A stretch of 42,252 nucleotides of DNA, from assembly GCF_030656255.1 (NCBI RefSeq), contig NZ_JAUSOE010000120.1:1-42252 (forward strand), written 5' to 3'. Below are positions 7,767 through 16,283 of the stretch, piece after piece. The notes beneath the pieces were generated by a model that had not been told where the DNA came from, did not search any database, and saw nothing but the letters and a program-made list of their open reading frames with translations. Source of the DNA: Brevundimonas sp. Its GTDB lineage: Bacteria; Pseudomonadota; Alphaproteobacteria; Caulobacterales; Caulobacteraceae. Position 1 is the first letter of the stretch, and each line of letters begins with the position of its first letter. A program made the translations under genes and the position numbers.

Positions 7767-9650
7767 TTATACCGCAATCTCGGGCACACCGGCGGCCGTG
7801 AGGAGGTGATAGAGTTCAGCCACATTGTTTCGGTTTCCGCGTTGTTGGCAGAAGGCGAAGATGGCGCGCTGCTTCGCCCTTGAGAGGGCGACGAAAAACG
7901 CAGCGACTCCTTCGGAGTCGCCGGGGGTGTGAGACCACCAAGCCCGGTCATCGAGGCCGACGAAGATGATGGTGTCGTATTCCAGCCCCTTGCTCTTATG
8001 GACGGTCATCATCGGGATCTGATTCACCCCCTCGAAAGCGTCAAGGCACGACGTCCAGTCCGGCACGCCGTCGGCGCAACGGAAGAAGTGGATGCAGAAC
8101 GCTTCGAGGATGATCTGGAGCTGGTCGCCGACGCCATATTCGGCAAAGGTTCGGGCGATCGTATCTAGGTCCAGATAGTCAAAAACTCTCGCGGCGAAGT
8201 CGGCGGCGCTTTGCTCCGACGGAGGCGTGGCGGCCATGTCGGCGCGCAGCGCGGCGAGGAAGGCGGTCAGGTCTGTCTCGACCTTTGCCGCGCGCACGTC
8301 ATCGTCTTGCCCGACGGCGCGGAGCGCCAGAAGGGACGATGAGACCAACTGCCAGGCGGCCGGCGCGCGGCGGGACGCGCCAAGCCGGAAGATCGCGATC
8401 GCAAGCCGGCTCAACTCGTCCGAGAGCAGATCCTGGAGCGAGGTTTTCCCGAGAGTATGGCTCTCGTTACGAATCCGGAGACCCTGAGCGGCGAAGGCTC
8501 CAGCTAAGTCCTGCTCATAGTCATCGGACCTCTGCTTCACGAGTAGGGCGTAGTCGCGCGGTGCCCGGCTGCGCGCGGCCATGTCGTTGGCGATCCATTG
8601 CGCCAGGTGGGCGGCTTCGGCCGCCTTGGTCTGGCTGGACCAGACTTGCGCCACGTCGCCATCGACCTGGCGCGCGGTCTGGGCGACCGTTTGAGCGGTG
8701 TTCGGGTCGAGGGCGCGGGCGACGACGTGCTGGATGGCGACGAGGTCTGGCGAGGAACGGAAGTTGAAGAGGAGGGGGAAGCGGGCACCGCCGAAATCCG
8801 CCTGCAGCCGCTGAAAGGCATCTTGGCGCGCGCCGGCGAAGACCATGATCCGCTGCTTGTCATCACCGACGCCGGTGATGATGGTCTGTCCGCCCGAGAA
8901 CGCCGAATGCAGGAAGTCGTATTGCGCGTAGGTCGTGTCTTGGAATTCGTCGACGAAGACGAAGGGGTAGGTGGCCACGAGCGCCCGGCGGATGTGGGGA
9001 TTGGCGCGAATTAAAAGCTCGGCGAGGCGGTTGAGGCCCACGAAGGTCAGGCCGGACGGCTGCCCTGGCCGCAGCTGCGTCGCCCACCAGCGTGCGATGG
9101 TGAACTCGGCGGCGTTCTGGGGCGCGATAGGTCCCGTCGGCAGGCGGTAGCCGCCGACGATCTTGGGTTCAAAGTCGCTCGCGCTGTAGCCGGCGATCTC
9201 GGCCTGCCATTGCGGCGGCGCGCTGAGCCGGGCAAGCGTGAGGAAGCCTTCAATCGCCTTAGGTTTGGGAAAGGCGATCTCGTAAGGCCGGGTCGGGCGC
9301 CAATCGGCAGGGATGGCGTTGAGAAAGCGATCGACCAAGCTCTTGGTAAAGGCGTCAAAGGTGACGGAGACGAACCGGTAGGCGAATCCCGGAGGGCATC
9401 GTTTGCGGACGCGAGCGGCGAGATTGTTAGCGGCATCGCTTTTGAACGAAATCGCCAGCACGCGGTGCGGCGCCCGGCATAGTCCCGTCTCAAGGAGATA
9501 GTCGGCGCGCTGGGCTAGGAATTCAGTCTTGCCGGCGCCGGGACCTGCGACCACGCACGCCGATCCGGCGTGGCGCAGGGCGTTCCACGCTGAAGATTCG
9601 AGATCGTCGATGCCGGTGGGGCGCCAGTCCTCTGGCCGAATGAGGCGCAT
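7767..9650 (-). CDS. UvrD/Rep-like superfamily 1 helicase (GajB-like)
   Basis: 627 residues from ATG 9650, two bases after the stop of the OLD-family gene, so co-transcribed with it. Motif I GPGAGKT is at residues 36-42, motif II is VFVDEFQDTTYAQYDFL near 230, a later motif TVHKSKGLEYDTIIFVG lies near 550 and motif VI, FVALSRAKQRAIF, near 590. This is a UvrD/PcrA/Rep-type 3'-5' DNA helicase. Class 2 OLD nucleases are typically encoded beside such helicases, and the pair GajA (OLD) and GajB (UvrD-like) makes the Gabija anti-phage system. The length is somewhat above that of the typical GajB. Repair function is possible, but the operon context with a methylase and a nuclease argues for defence. 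Confidence 0.9.
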   Translation of the reverse strand: MRLIRPEDWRPTGIDDLESSAWNALRHAGSACVVAGPGAGKTEFLAQRADYLLETGLCRAPHRVLAISFKSDAANNLAARVRKRCPPGFAYRFVSVTFDAFTKSLVDRFLNAIPADWRPTRPYEIAFPKPKAIEGFLTLARLSAPPQWQAEIAGYSASDFEPKIVGGYRLPTGPIAPQNAAEFTIARWWATQLRPGQPSGLTFVGLNRLAELLIRANPHIRRALVATYPFVFVDEFQDTTYAQYDFLHSAFSGGQTIITGVGDDKQRIMVFAGARQDAFQRLQADFGGARFPLLFNFRSSPDLVAIQHVVARALDPNTAQTVAQTARQVDGDVAQVWSSQTKAAEAAHLAQWIANDMAARSRAPRDYALLVKQRSDDYEQDLAGAFAAQGLRIRNESHTLGKTSLQDLLSDELSRLAIAIFRLGASRRAPAAWQLVSSSLLALRAVGQDDDVRAAKVETDLTAFLAALRADMAATPPSEQSAADFAARVFDYLDLDTIARTFAEYGVGDQLQIILEAFCIHFFRCADGVPDWTSCLDAFEGVNQIPMMTVHKSKGLEYDTIIFVGLDDRAWWSHTPGDSEGVAAFFVALSRAKQRAIFAFCQQRGNRNNVAELYHLLTAAGVPEIAV

Positions 9651-9652
9651 GG

Positions 9653-11635
9653 TCACAGGCCCGCAAGCGGCGGCGGCGGCGGCGGGGGTGGCGTCAGGCG
9701 CGCGACAATCGAGGTCAGGAGCGCGCGTAACTCTTCGGGCGCGCCCGCCGCGAGCGCGACGGGGTCTTGCGAGCTCAGCACCCGGACGTGGGTGCTCGGC
9801 TTGCCGCGCCCCAGGAACAGATAGCGATACCAACGCATCAAGACGTCCTGGTCCGCACCGTAAAGGTGAGGCAGGCCGTCGTCGCCCAGAACCGATGTGC
9901 GAGGTTCCCCGGCGGGTGACGGCCCTTGGCGGCCGGGTTCGACGACCTGATAGGCGACGGGAAACGCCTTCAGCATCGAATAGTCGAGATCGAGGGGCGT
10001 GCAGAAGAAGACGTTGAAGCGGCGCAGCCAATTCGCCCACTGGGTGAGATGCGCGAAATCTGTCGGCGGCAGAGCGTCAAAGGCCACCAAGTTCTCCGCT
10101 GGCCCCAGCGGGAGCAGGTGCGCTCCGAAAATGGCCTGAGGCGTGACGTTGTTCGCGAGCAGCTGCGTACAGGCTGTCTTGATACGGCCCCAGCCTCCTC
10201 CGGAACGGCCCCAGTCGAGATCCAGCAAGGTGGCGTAGGGAATGTCGAGGTCGGTAAGCAGTCGCCACAGGTGGTTTACATGGCGACCGCCCAGGGGAAC
10301 CACCGCGACGAAGGATCGATCGATGTCGAGCCCCATGACGTCGGCGAGACGAGGAAGAACGACTTCCTCGGACGCGCCTTCCCCCAGCACGACGAAGCGC
10401 GCGAAATAGAGTTCGGGATAGGTGCGGACGGCCTCGCGGATGAATTTTGACGCTTCTTCCCCGCCGATGGGGAGGGTGATCGGACGGACGCGAGCCGTTC
10501 GATCTTGCGGGTCGAGGCGGAAGTGCCGGACTTGGGTAGGATCGACCCGGGCGAGGATGCTCGGGGAATGGCTGGAGACCACGGCCTGCGCCTGCGGCGA
10601 CTTCGTCAGGTCTTGGATCTGCCGAATGATACGGGAGAGATAGAAGGGCGCGAGGTTGTTCTCGGGTTCTTCGATCGCGATGAGGGTCAGCGCTGGTAGC
10701 GGAACGCCGCCGGCCTGGAAACCAGCGCCTGCGGGATCGGCCACGATCCCGGCTTCGACATCCAGCGTCGCCGCGGTCATCGCCAGATGGAAGAGCGACC
10801 TCTGGCCGTCGCTGAGATCATCAAGCGCCCGCTCGCGGCCGGCTTCGTCGGGGCGAAAGACAACCTCAACCTTGCGGATGAAATGCTCAAACCGCAGATC
10901 GAGCGGACGGAAGACCGGCGTCGTGTCGGTCCCGGCTGTGTAAACTTCCTGCCATCGCCGCGTCACCGCTGCCGCGATCACGTCGACGGCCGGCTCCCCG
11001 GCGAAGGCGCCGTTCAATGTCGTACCGGCATTTGTGAACGTGTCGCGGACACCCTGCGACCAGTTGATAGCGCGCCACAGCCTGCCGCGCAGGAAAGCCG
11101 TCACCTGAGAGGCGCCATCCCGCGTGGCCGGCACGTAGATCATTTGGATCCGCGCCCGGTCGGTCGCTTTCAGCTCGGTGCAATCGGCGTCGGTGAATGC
11201 GCCGAAGGTCCGGATCGCCCAGTATTTATGCTCAATCGCGCCGTCGAGCGAACCGTCATCGGTCCAGGTCGCTTCGAGACGCAGGCGGCATTTCAGCTTG
11301 CCTGCGTCTTCAGCGGCCATCTGGTGGAAGAATTCGGGAATGGCCGCGCCGCCGGCGCCGTCAGCGTCCAGTTCCGGAAAGGCGACAATCGCCTCCAGCA
11401 AGAAAGTTCGCTGAAGCGGCGCGACCAGCTCGGCGGAGGGGACATGGAAATCCTGGCGCCGTAGGCGTCGCTGATCTCCGGTCACGCCGAACAGGCGCTG
11501 GAGGGCCTGCATCAGGGCAGTCTTGCCCGCGCCGTTGATGCCGACGAAGGTCGTAAAGCCCGAGGTTAGATCGACGCTTGTCACTTCAGGTCCAAAGCAA
11601 CGGAAATTCGTCAGACTGAGCCGCTCAATAAACAT
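9653..11635 (-). CDS. OLD-family ATP-dependent endonuclease, ATPase plus TOPRIM (GajA-like)
   Basis: 660 residues from ATG 11635. It begins MFIERLSLTNFRCFG, the standard start of RecF/SMC-like ATPases. Walker A GINGAGKT is at residues 32-39, an ABC-type signature LSDGQRSLFHLAM comes later, and Walker B is LTLIAIEEPENNL. A TOPRIM nuclease domain follows: VVLGEGASEEVVLPRLAD near residue 413 (catalytic Glu) and LLDLDWG near 470 (DxD metal site). This is the layout of OLD/GajA proteins, which cut DNA when nucleotide pools fall during phage infection. The C-terminus ends in a run of eight prolines encoded by a CGG repeat. It is followed directly by a UvrD-like helicase and preceded by a 151-base gap holding a 9-bp inverted repeat, so the pair may have its own promoter. 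Confidence 0.92.
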   Translation of the reverse strand: MFIERLSLTNFRCFGPEVTSVDLTSGFTTFVGINGAGKTALMQALQRLFGVTGDQRRLRRQDFHVPSAELVAPLQRTFLLEAIVAFPELDADGAGGAAIPEFFHQMAAEDAGKLKCRLRLEATWTDDGSLDGAIEHKYWAIRTFGAFTDADCTELKATDRARIQMIYVPATRDGASQVTAFLRGRLWRAINWSQGVRDTFTNAGTTLNGAFAGEPAVDVIAAAVTRRWQEVYTAGTDTTPVFRPLDLRFEHFIRKVEVVFRPDEAGRERALDDLSDGQRSLFHLAMTAATLDVEAGIVADPAGAGFQAGGVPLPALTLIAIEEPENNLAPFYLSRIIRQIQDLTKSPQAQAVVSSHSPSILARVDPTQVRHFRLDPQDRTARVRPITLPIGGEEASKFIREAVRTYPELYFARFVVLGEGASEEVVLPRLADVMGLDIDRSFVAVVPLGGRHVNHLWRLLTDLDIPYATLLDLDWGRSGGGWGRIKTACTQLLANNVTPQAIFGAHLLPLGPAENLVAFDALPPTDFAHLTQWANWLRRFNVFFCTPLDLDYSMLKAFPVAYQVVEPGRQGPSPAGEPRTSVLGDDGLPHLYGADQDVLMRWYRYLFLGRGKPSTHVRVLSSQDPVALAAGAPEELRALLTSIVARLTPPPPPPPPLAGL

Positions 11636-11715
11636 GTATCCGACCTCCCCATATTGGTGGCCGATCGCGTCAAGTTTCCCTTGATTGGCAGTCGCGGCCT
11701 TCCATGATTACGTAA

Positions 11716-11740
11716 CTTGTACTTCATGGATAAGTACAAG
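11716..11740. promoter_or_regulatory. 9-bp perfect inverted repeat upstream of the OLD-helicase pair
   Basis: CTTGTACTT at 11716-11724 pairs with AAGTACAAG at 11732-11740 around a 7-base spacer. It is AT-rich compared with its surroundings and lies about 80-105 bases upstream of the OLD start codon in the only sizeable gap of this operon. It could be an operator for the operon's HTH regulator or part of an internal promoter; the same repeat is not obvious upstream of the regulator gene. Confidence 0.5.
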
Positions 11741-11786
11741 GCGCGCTTAAGCGTCAAAAAAGAGCCCCGCATTCGCGCCGCTTTCG

Positions 11787-12443
11787 TCAGGCGTTTGGCG
11801 CGGCCGCCGATGGCTTCGAAAATAGCGCGTGACGAAGCTCGATAGACGATCCGGCTGGGCGTGTGTGCCGCGTGCGGAAGCGCTCGATCGTTTGGATCGC
11901 GGCCAGGGGCGCAGGTCCCTCCGCCAACGCGAGAGGGACATGGCCGCCGATAGCGTCGGCAATGCGCGATTGGGCGAAGGGCACATCGCCGTCGAGCACA
12001 TAGCCCAGCATGCACCCCACCGGCAGTTGCTCGGCATACTGCTCGGTGAGAAAACGCATCATGCCTTGGGTGACGTACACAGTGGCCAGGGAACTCCGGC
12101 TTCCGCCGTTGATCACGTTGAGCCGCTTGCACTCATAGGCGAGGTATCGCTGTCGATCCCAGTCGAAGAGCACGGCGATGTCGATGATGCCCTTGCTGAA
12201 TTTCGACCCATCGGCCGCAAGACCGAATGGTTCGAACTGATATTCGACCCAATGGCACAACCGACGCACCACGACGTCTTTGGCCAGGCGATCGACGAGA
12301 TTGATGGTGATGTCATCCTCCGCTGGCTGATCGGGAAGAACCGCCATGCACGCTGGCCAAGCCGCGGCGATCCTCTCCAGGAAGCGATCATCAAATGAAA
12401 CGAAGTTGTCGACCCATCCCTGCACATCGCCGATCAGCATCAA
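11787..12443 (-). CDS. PD-(D/E)XK nuclease-like protein
   Basis: 218 residues from ATG 12443 (a second ATG follows at once); the start overlaps the methyltransferase stop by four bases (ATGA), showing tight coupling. The core reads KGIIDIAVLFDWDRQRYLAY followed by ECKRLN: D88, E104 and K106 form the D...ExK catalytic set of PD-(D/E)XK nucleases. N- and C-terminal parts are not recognised. Encoded with a large adenine methyltransferase, it is probably the cleavage subunit of a restriction-modification or related system, but its size and sequence match no restriction enzyme I know. It could instead be a nuclease effector of a larger composite system with the downstream OLD and UvrD proteins. 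Confidence 0.75.
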   Translation of the reverse strand: MMLIGDVQGWVDNFVSFDDRFLERIAAAWPACMAVLPDQPAEDDITINLVDRLAKDVVVRRLCHWVEYQFEPFGLAADGSKFSKGIIDIAVLFDWDRQRYLAYECKRLNVINGGSRSSLATVYVTQGMMRFLTEQYAEQLPVGCMLGYVLDGDVPFAQSRIADAIGGHVPLALAEGPAPLAAIQTIERFRTRHTRPAGSSIELRHALFSKPSAAAPNA

Positions 12444-15400
12444 TCTGCGCCCCGCTGTTGGGGCAGGGCGGCGGCTTGCTGGAGGTCGAGCGCTATTCCG
12501 TCGGCGTCGGCGAGCGCGGTGGAGCGTAGCCAGAAGCGCATTTGCATGGGCTTGATGAGGTAGAGGCAGTCGCCGAGGAAAACGCGCAGGTCCGGCATGA
12601 GCTGGAAATTGCCGTTCAGGGGCCTGTGGATGTGGGCTGCGAGTTGCTCGAGTACGTCGCTGAGCTCGCCCCCCGCATCCTCGGCATAGTCTTCATGGCC
12701 GCCCAGATGCAGACGAAGTATCGCCAGGTCGGTACCGCGCGCGACGAGGCGAGCATCGATCTTTTTGCCTTTGAACCAGTCCGCGAGGCTGGCCGCCAAT
12801 GTGTGGGCGTATTGCGCTCGCTGCCGTTCGTCCGGCGCGCCCCACAGTTTCGGAAAGTGGCCTTCATGGGGCTGAAGCGCAGGCAGGATCGCCTCGACGG
12901 TATCATCGATCAGGGCGATTTCATCGGGCGACAAGCAGAAGTATTGGTACGCAAGTCGGTCGATTGTCCGAAGGATGTCCCCCTCGTCGATCTGCATCGA
13001 GAAGGGTTCCTTGGAGCGTTCGTATGCGTCGTCGACGATCGCAATCAGCTCAAGGGCGGCGTGAGCGGCCGCAGCTTGGTCGGGGACATCGTCGGGTGAC
13101 GGGAACGGCAATCGCAACAGGTCCGCTTGCTTGACTTCCGGGCGATCCGAACCGAACGACGCGGTGCCATGAAAGGCGTACCAGACCGCGATGCGACTAT
13201 TGAGGATCGCCGTGAGAACCTTCGCGCGGTCGCTTTGGCCGACCGGCACCACGATCGCCTGCAAGATATCCTGGAAGGTCAGCGGCTGATCGCAGTATGC
13301 GGCCCGAAGGCGGTTTTGCGACGTCTCCACCCCACGCGGAACAAGGATGCGCGAGCCATCGAACCCGGACTCGAACCCGCGGCGGCGAACCGTTGATGAC
13401 GGGGCCGGCAGCAAGCCTTCCGCCGCCTGAGCCAGGCGCGAATAGGCTGCGATCGGCAGGTCAGGCAGTCGACCGACATACTCGCTGGCGAGCGGAGGCG
13501 CATCGCTTGCGCTGGCCTCATTGAAAGGCTGATAGCCTTGCCCGATGACCCATCGATCGCCCGGTTTTTCGCGACGACGGCTCAGGCTGCCGTACTCGCT
13601 GATGAAGGCTCCTAGTTTGGGAAGCCTCGCGAGGTAGGCGAAGAGTTTGGCGTCCGGCTCGCGCATCCAGAGGCGCTGCTTGAAGATGAGCGGGTTATCT
13701 AGGACCGCGCCGACCCCGAGGGCCGCCTTGTCGGCGCTGCTCAGCGTGATGACGCGCTTGATGCGCAGATTAAGGTCAGCCTTTGGCGCCCAGTAGTCGA
13801 AGCGATACGGGAAATTATCCGGATTGGCGCTGCCGTAGATGATCAGAGCGGTGGGGCGATGGGCTTTCTCGAAAAGCTGAAATCGAAGGTCTGCGAAGTT
13901 GATGACGCGGCGGACCTGGGATTTTCGGAAGAACGAATCACGGGCTTCGATCGTATTTGAGGCGTGGTTATGCAGAAACCCCATCGCCGGCAGCAGGAAA
14001 GCGATCAGGCCGCCGTCGGCGAGATGCGATAGCGCCTTCCAGCTGAATGCCCAGGCGTCCTCGCCACCTGGCATGGGATGCCCTGTCTTCTTGCTCCACT
14101 GCACGGACGAACGCGCCGGACCGCGGCGGCTGGTCCATGGCGGATTGCCGATGATGACGTCGTATCGGGCGCCATCCGGCGATACTTCGAAGAAGTCGCG
14201 GCAGACAAGGGTCTTGCCCCAGAGTTCCGGGAGGAGTTTTCCCCGGGTGATGAGTTTGCGGATGTCGCGTGGCGACACCTCCTCGAGGAGGGCGACATAG
14301 AGTGAGAACACGGCGACCCGAACCGCGCCGCCGTTCAGATCCCAGCCATGGATCTGGCTTAGCAGCGACAGCAGCGTCTTCCAGGAAATCGTCTGCGTCT
14401 TGTGCTTGGCGCGCCAATGCTCACAGAGTCGCTGGAAGGAGCGGACGAGGAAAACGCCTGAACCGCAGGCGGGGTCGAGGAAGTTTCCTGTCGTCCTTGT
14501 CGCATCCGGCAACATCTCCCACGCTTGGGAAACGACGGTGTCGGCAAGGTACATGGGCGTGTAGTAGGCGCCGTTGGCGCGGCGCTCGGCCTCGCGCTCA
14601 CCCAGGAAGCGATCGTAGACGGCGCTGACGAGCTCGATCGGGATATAGCGGAAGTCATAGCCCCAGAACCGCTGCTGTCCGGAATGGGCCATTTCTTCAC
14701 GGCCTGACCGGAACCGCGCCAGGATCGTCAGATGGGCGGGCGTGACTTCCGGCGCCTCGCCCGTGGCCTCGAAGGAGCACGGCGCGACGAACAGATCGCC
14801 GTTAAAATCGGCATGAAGTGTCCGGAAGAAGGACCGGAAGAGATCGACGTCGCCCGTTTCCAAGAGCGCCGAAAAACTCTCTGAACTCTTCTCGGAGACG
14901 GCGGCAAAGTAGGCGGGCGTTACGATCTTCCGGTCTTCAAGGTAGGCGATAAACATCGCCTGTATGAGCAGGGCCTGCGCCGCATCGGGAGCGAGCGCGG
15001 CCTTTTGCAGGAGGTCGTGGGACGCATTCAGATTGTCGAGGAGAACCTGATCGATGCGCTCCTTCGGGGGGAAGTACTCGCCGTAGTCCTTCCAGAGGCG
15101 TCCGGATTCCGCGCCGTAGATCAGATTCTGAAACCGCAGCGCTTCGGTCGTCAGGCTGAGGCTATCGATGAGGCAGCGGCGCTCGAAGGCCTCGCCTGGA
15201 TCGCTCAACGGAGTACGGGCGAGCGAAAACGCTCTGAGCGTATCGTCAGCGATCACCAGCAACAGGCTGGCCAGGCCCTGATTCCAGAGCGCGCCGTGAA
15301 GATCGATGATCGCAGCGCGGTCGTAGTTATCAGCTTCCAGAATCGCGACAGTCGGGACGCCTTGGACGCAGAAGATCGCCGATACGCCCATTTCGGTCAG

Positions 15401-15538
15401 GGCGGCTCGGATAGCCGGCGCGTGCGGCACGTCGCTGACGGCCTCGGCTGACTCGTAGAGTTCAGGCGAGCGCCGATGTGTGAGCCCCAAGCGGTCTTTC
15501 CACTCCGGCGCCAATGCGGATGCCAGGGTGGTGGTCAT
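12440..15538 (-). CDS. Large N6-adenine DNA methyltransferase (Eco57I-like)
   Basis: 1032 residues from ATG 15538. An unrecognised N-terminal region (about 1-300) precedes a gamma-type adenine methyltransferase core: RANGAYYTPMYLADTVVSQA, then motif I FLDPACGSGVFLVRSFQRL near 349-367 (S-adenosylmethionine binding) and motif IV IIGNPPW near 460-466 (catalytic). The C-terminal 450 residues should hold the target-recognition domain, with LRLPFPSPDDVPDQ typical of TaqI/Eco57I C-domains. No nuclease motif is seen in the chain itself, unlike type IIG enzymes; the nuclease is the next gene. Start and stop both overlap the neighbouring genes by ATGA. Its role is to mark host DNA so that the operon's nucleases spare it. 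Confidence 0.88.
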   Translation of the reverse strand: MTTTLASALAPEWKDRLGLTHRRSPELYESAEAVSDVPHAPAIRAALTEMGVSAIFCVQGVPTVAILEADNYDRAAIIDLHGALWNQGLASLLLVIADDTLRAFSLARTPLSDPGEAFERRCLIDSLSLTTEALRFQNLIYGAESGRLWKDYGEYFPPKERIDQVLLDNLNASHDLLQKAALAPDAAQALLIQAMFIAYLEDRKIVTPAYFAAVSEKSSESFSALLETGDVDLFRSFFRTLHADFNGDLFVAPCSFEATGEAPEVTPAHLTILARFRSGREEMAHSGQQRFWGYDFRYIPIELVSAVYDRFLGEREAERRANGAYYTPMYLADTVVSQAWEMLPDATRTTGNFLDPACGSGVFLVRSFQRLCEHWRAKHKTQTISWKTLLSLLSQIHGWDLNGGAVRVAVFSLYVALLEEVSPRDIRKLITRGKLLPELWGKTLVCRDFFEVSPDGARYDVIIGNPPWTSRRGPARSSVQWSKKTGHPMPGGEDAWAFSWKALSHLADGGLIAFLLPAMGFLHNHASNTIEARDSFFRKSQVRRVINFADLRFQLFEKAHRPTALIIYGSANPDNFPYRFDYWAPKADLNLRIKRVITLSSADKAALGVGAVLDNPLIFKQRLWMREPDAKLFAYLARLPKLGAFISEYGSLSRRREKPGDRWVIGQGYQPFNEASASDAPPLASEYVGRLPDLPIAAYSRLAQAAEGLLPAPSSTVRRRGFESGFDGSRILVPRGVETSQNRLRAAYCDQPLTFQDILQAIVVPVGQSDRAKVLTAILNSRIAVWYAFHGTASFGSDRPEVKQADLLRLPFPSPDDVPDQAAAAHAALELIAIVDDAYERSKEPFSMQIDEGDILRTIDRLAYQYFCLSPDEIALIDDTVEAILPALQPHEGHFPKLWGAPDERQRAQYAHTLAASLADWFKGKKIDARLVARGTDLAILRLHLGGHEDYAEDAGGELSDVLEQLAAHIHRPLNGNFQLMPDLRVFLGDCLYLIKPMQMRFWLRSTALADADGIALDLQQAAALPQQRGAD

Positions 15539-16011
15539 GCGCGTTTGCTGCGCCGTTCAGGCTGCATGCCCACGGAGGTTGGGGGGAACTGCAGATGTCC
15601 CTGCACTTGATCCACTTCGGTCGCCGTGAGTGCCGCGCGCAGGCGCGCTATGATTGGCGCGCACGGTACGCAGAGGGTGGAAGCGTCCGGCGAGCGGCGA
15701 TGGGCAAGGCTTGCATCGACCAGGCGGAAGTTGTCGGCTTCGATCAAGGCGACGCAGTTTTCTAGTGAGAGCCAGGATTTCCCCCCGCACTCCTTGAAGA
15801 GCTGATCGAAACGATCGCCGACCGTCCCGACGCGCACGCCGAAGTCCCGGACAAGTTCGGCGACGATTGCCATGGCTACGACGTCCCCAGGGGTGAAGCT
15901 GGGGGCATGGCCTTTGTGCAGAGCTAGGGCGGGAATGGCATCCCGCCACGTGCGGAAAGCATCCACCGAGATGGAAAGCAGTTCGCGAGTCTGGCTCTGA
16001 GTGTAGCGCAT
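15535..16011 (-). CDS. MerR-like HTH regulator of the defence operon
   Basis: 158 residues from ATG 16011. The N-terminus MRYTQSQTRELLSISVDAF resembles a winged-helix MerR/excisionase-like DNA-binding segment: a recognition helix followed by LHKGHAPSFTPGDVVAMAI. The C-terminal half contains a CVPC pair (in TLCVPCAPIIARL), possibly metal- or redox-linked, but this is only a pair. The gene is first in the five-gene operon and its stop overlaps the methyltransferase start by ATGA. A 14-bp palindrome overlaps its own start codon, so autoregulation, like controller proteins of restriction systems, is likely. Family assignment is approximate. Confidence 0.6.
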   Translation of the reverse strand: MRYTQSQTRELLSISVDAFRTWRDAIPALALHKGHAPSFTPGDVVAMAIVAELVRDFGVRVGTVGDRFDQLFKECGGKSWLSLENCVALIEADNFRLVDASLAHRRSPDASTLCVPCAPIIARLRAALTATEVDQVQGHLQFPPTSVGMQPERRSKRA

Positions 16012-16024
16012 TAGGATGTCCTAA
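16011..16024. promoter_or_regulatory. Palindrome over the start of the defence operon
   Basis: TTAGGA-TG-TCCTAA, six perfect base pairs on each side of two central bases. On the minus strand its end overlaps the ATG of the HTH regulator, where it would block ribosome or polymerase access if bound. A likely autoregulatory operator. Confidence 0.5.
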
Positions 16025-16049
16025 ATCGGAAATTCCCTCAGATCAATGC

Positions 16050-16061
16050 GGGGTCGACCCC
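16050..16061. promoter_or_regulatory. 12-bp perfect palindrome upstream of the defence operon
   Basis: GGGGTCGACCCC, fully self-complementary, 39 bases upstream of the regulator start codon. It could be a second operator or simply a GC-rich chance palindrome; there is no T tract to suggest a terminator. Confidence 0.4.
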
Positions 16062-16179
16062 GGGTCAGTCGGCGAAATTTTCGCTTTCGGCAATTAGATC
16101 AAAACTTCAATGACCAAGGCGCTTCCCCATGGTTGCCCACTAGTGCGAGGTTAGTACTGGAACAGGATATTGACCCTAG

Positions 16180-16209
16180 GGCCGCTCTGCGGCCGGAGCC
16201 AACGGCTCC
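16180..16209. other. Two back-to-back hairpins downstream of the secretion operon
   Basis: GGCCGC-TCT-GCGGCC at 16180-16194 is followed directly by GGAGCC-AAC-GGCTCC at 16195-16209; both stems are perfect 6-bp. They lie 75-104 bases past the end of the LPD7 gene and may end or protect the long secretion transcript, although no T run follows on either strand. Confidence 0.45.
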
Positions 16210-16283
16210 TGCTGGCACATTCAGACTTCAGTGGAGCAATACGACCGCGTCGAAATGGACGTGAGTTCATGGGCGGGACATTT

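Noticed and set aside
7767..9650. Calling the OLD-helicase pair simply Gabija
   Set aside because: The families fit, but lengths differ somewhat from the typical pair and the operon has extra methylase and nuclease genes, so GajA-like and GajB-like is used instead.
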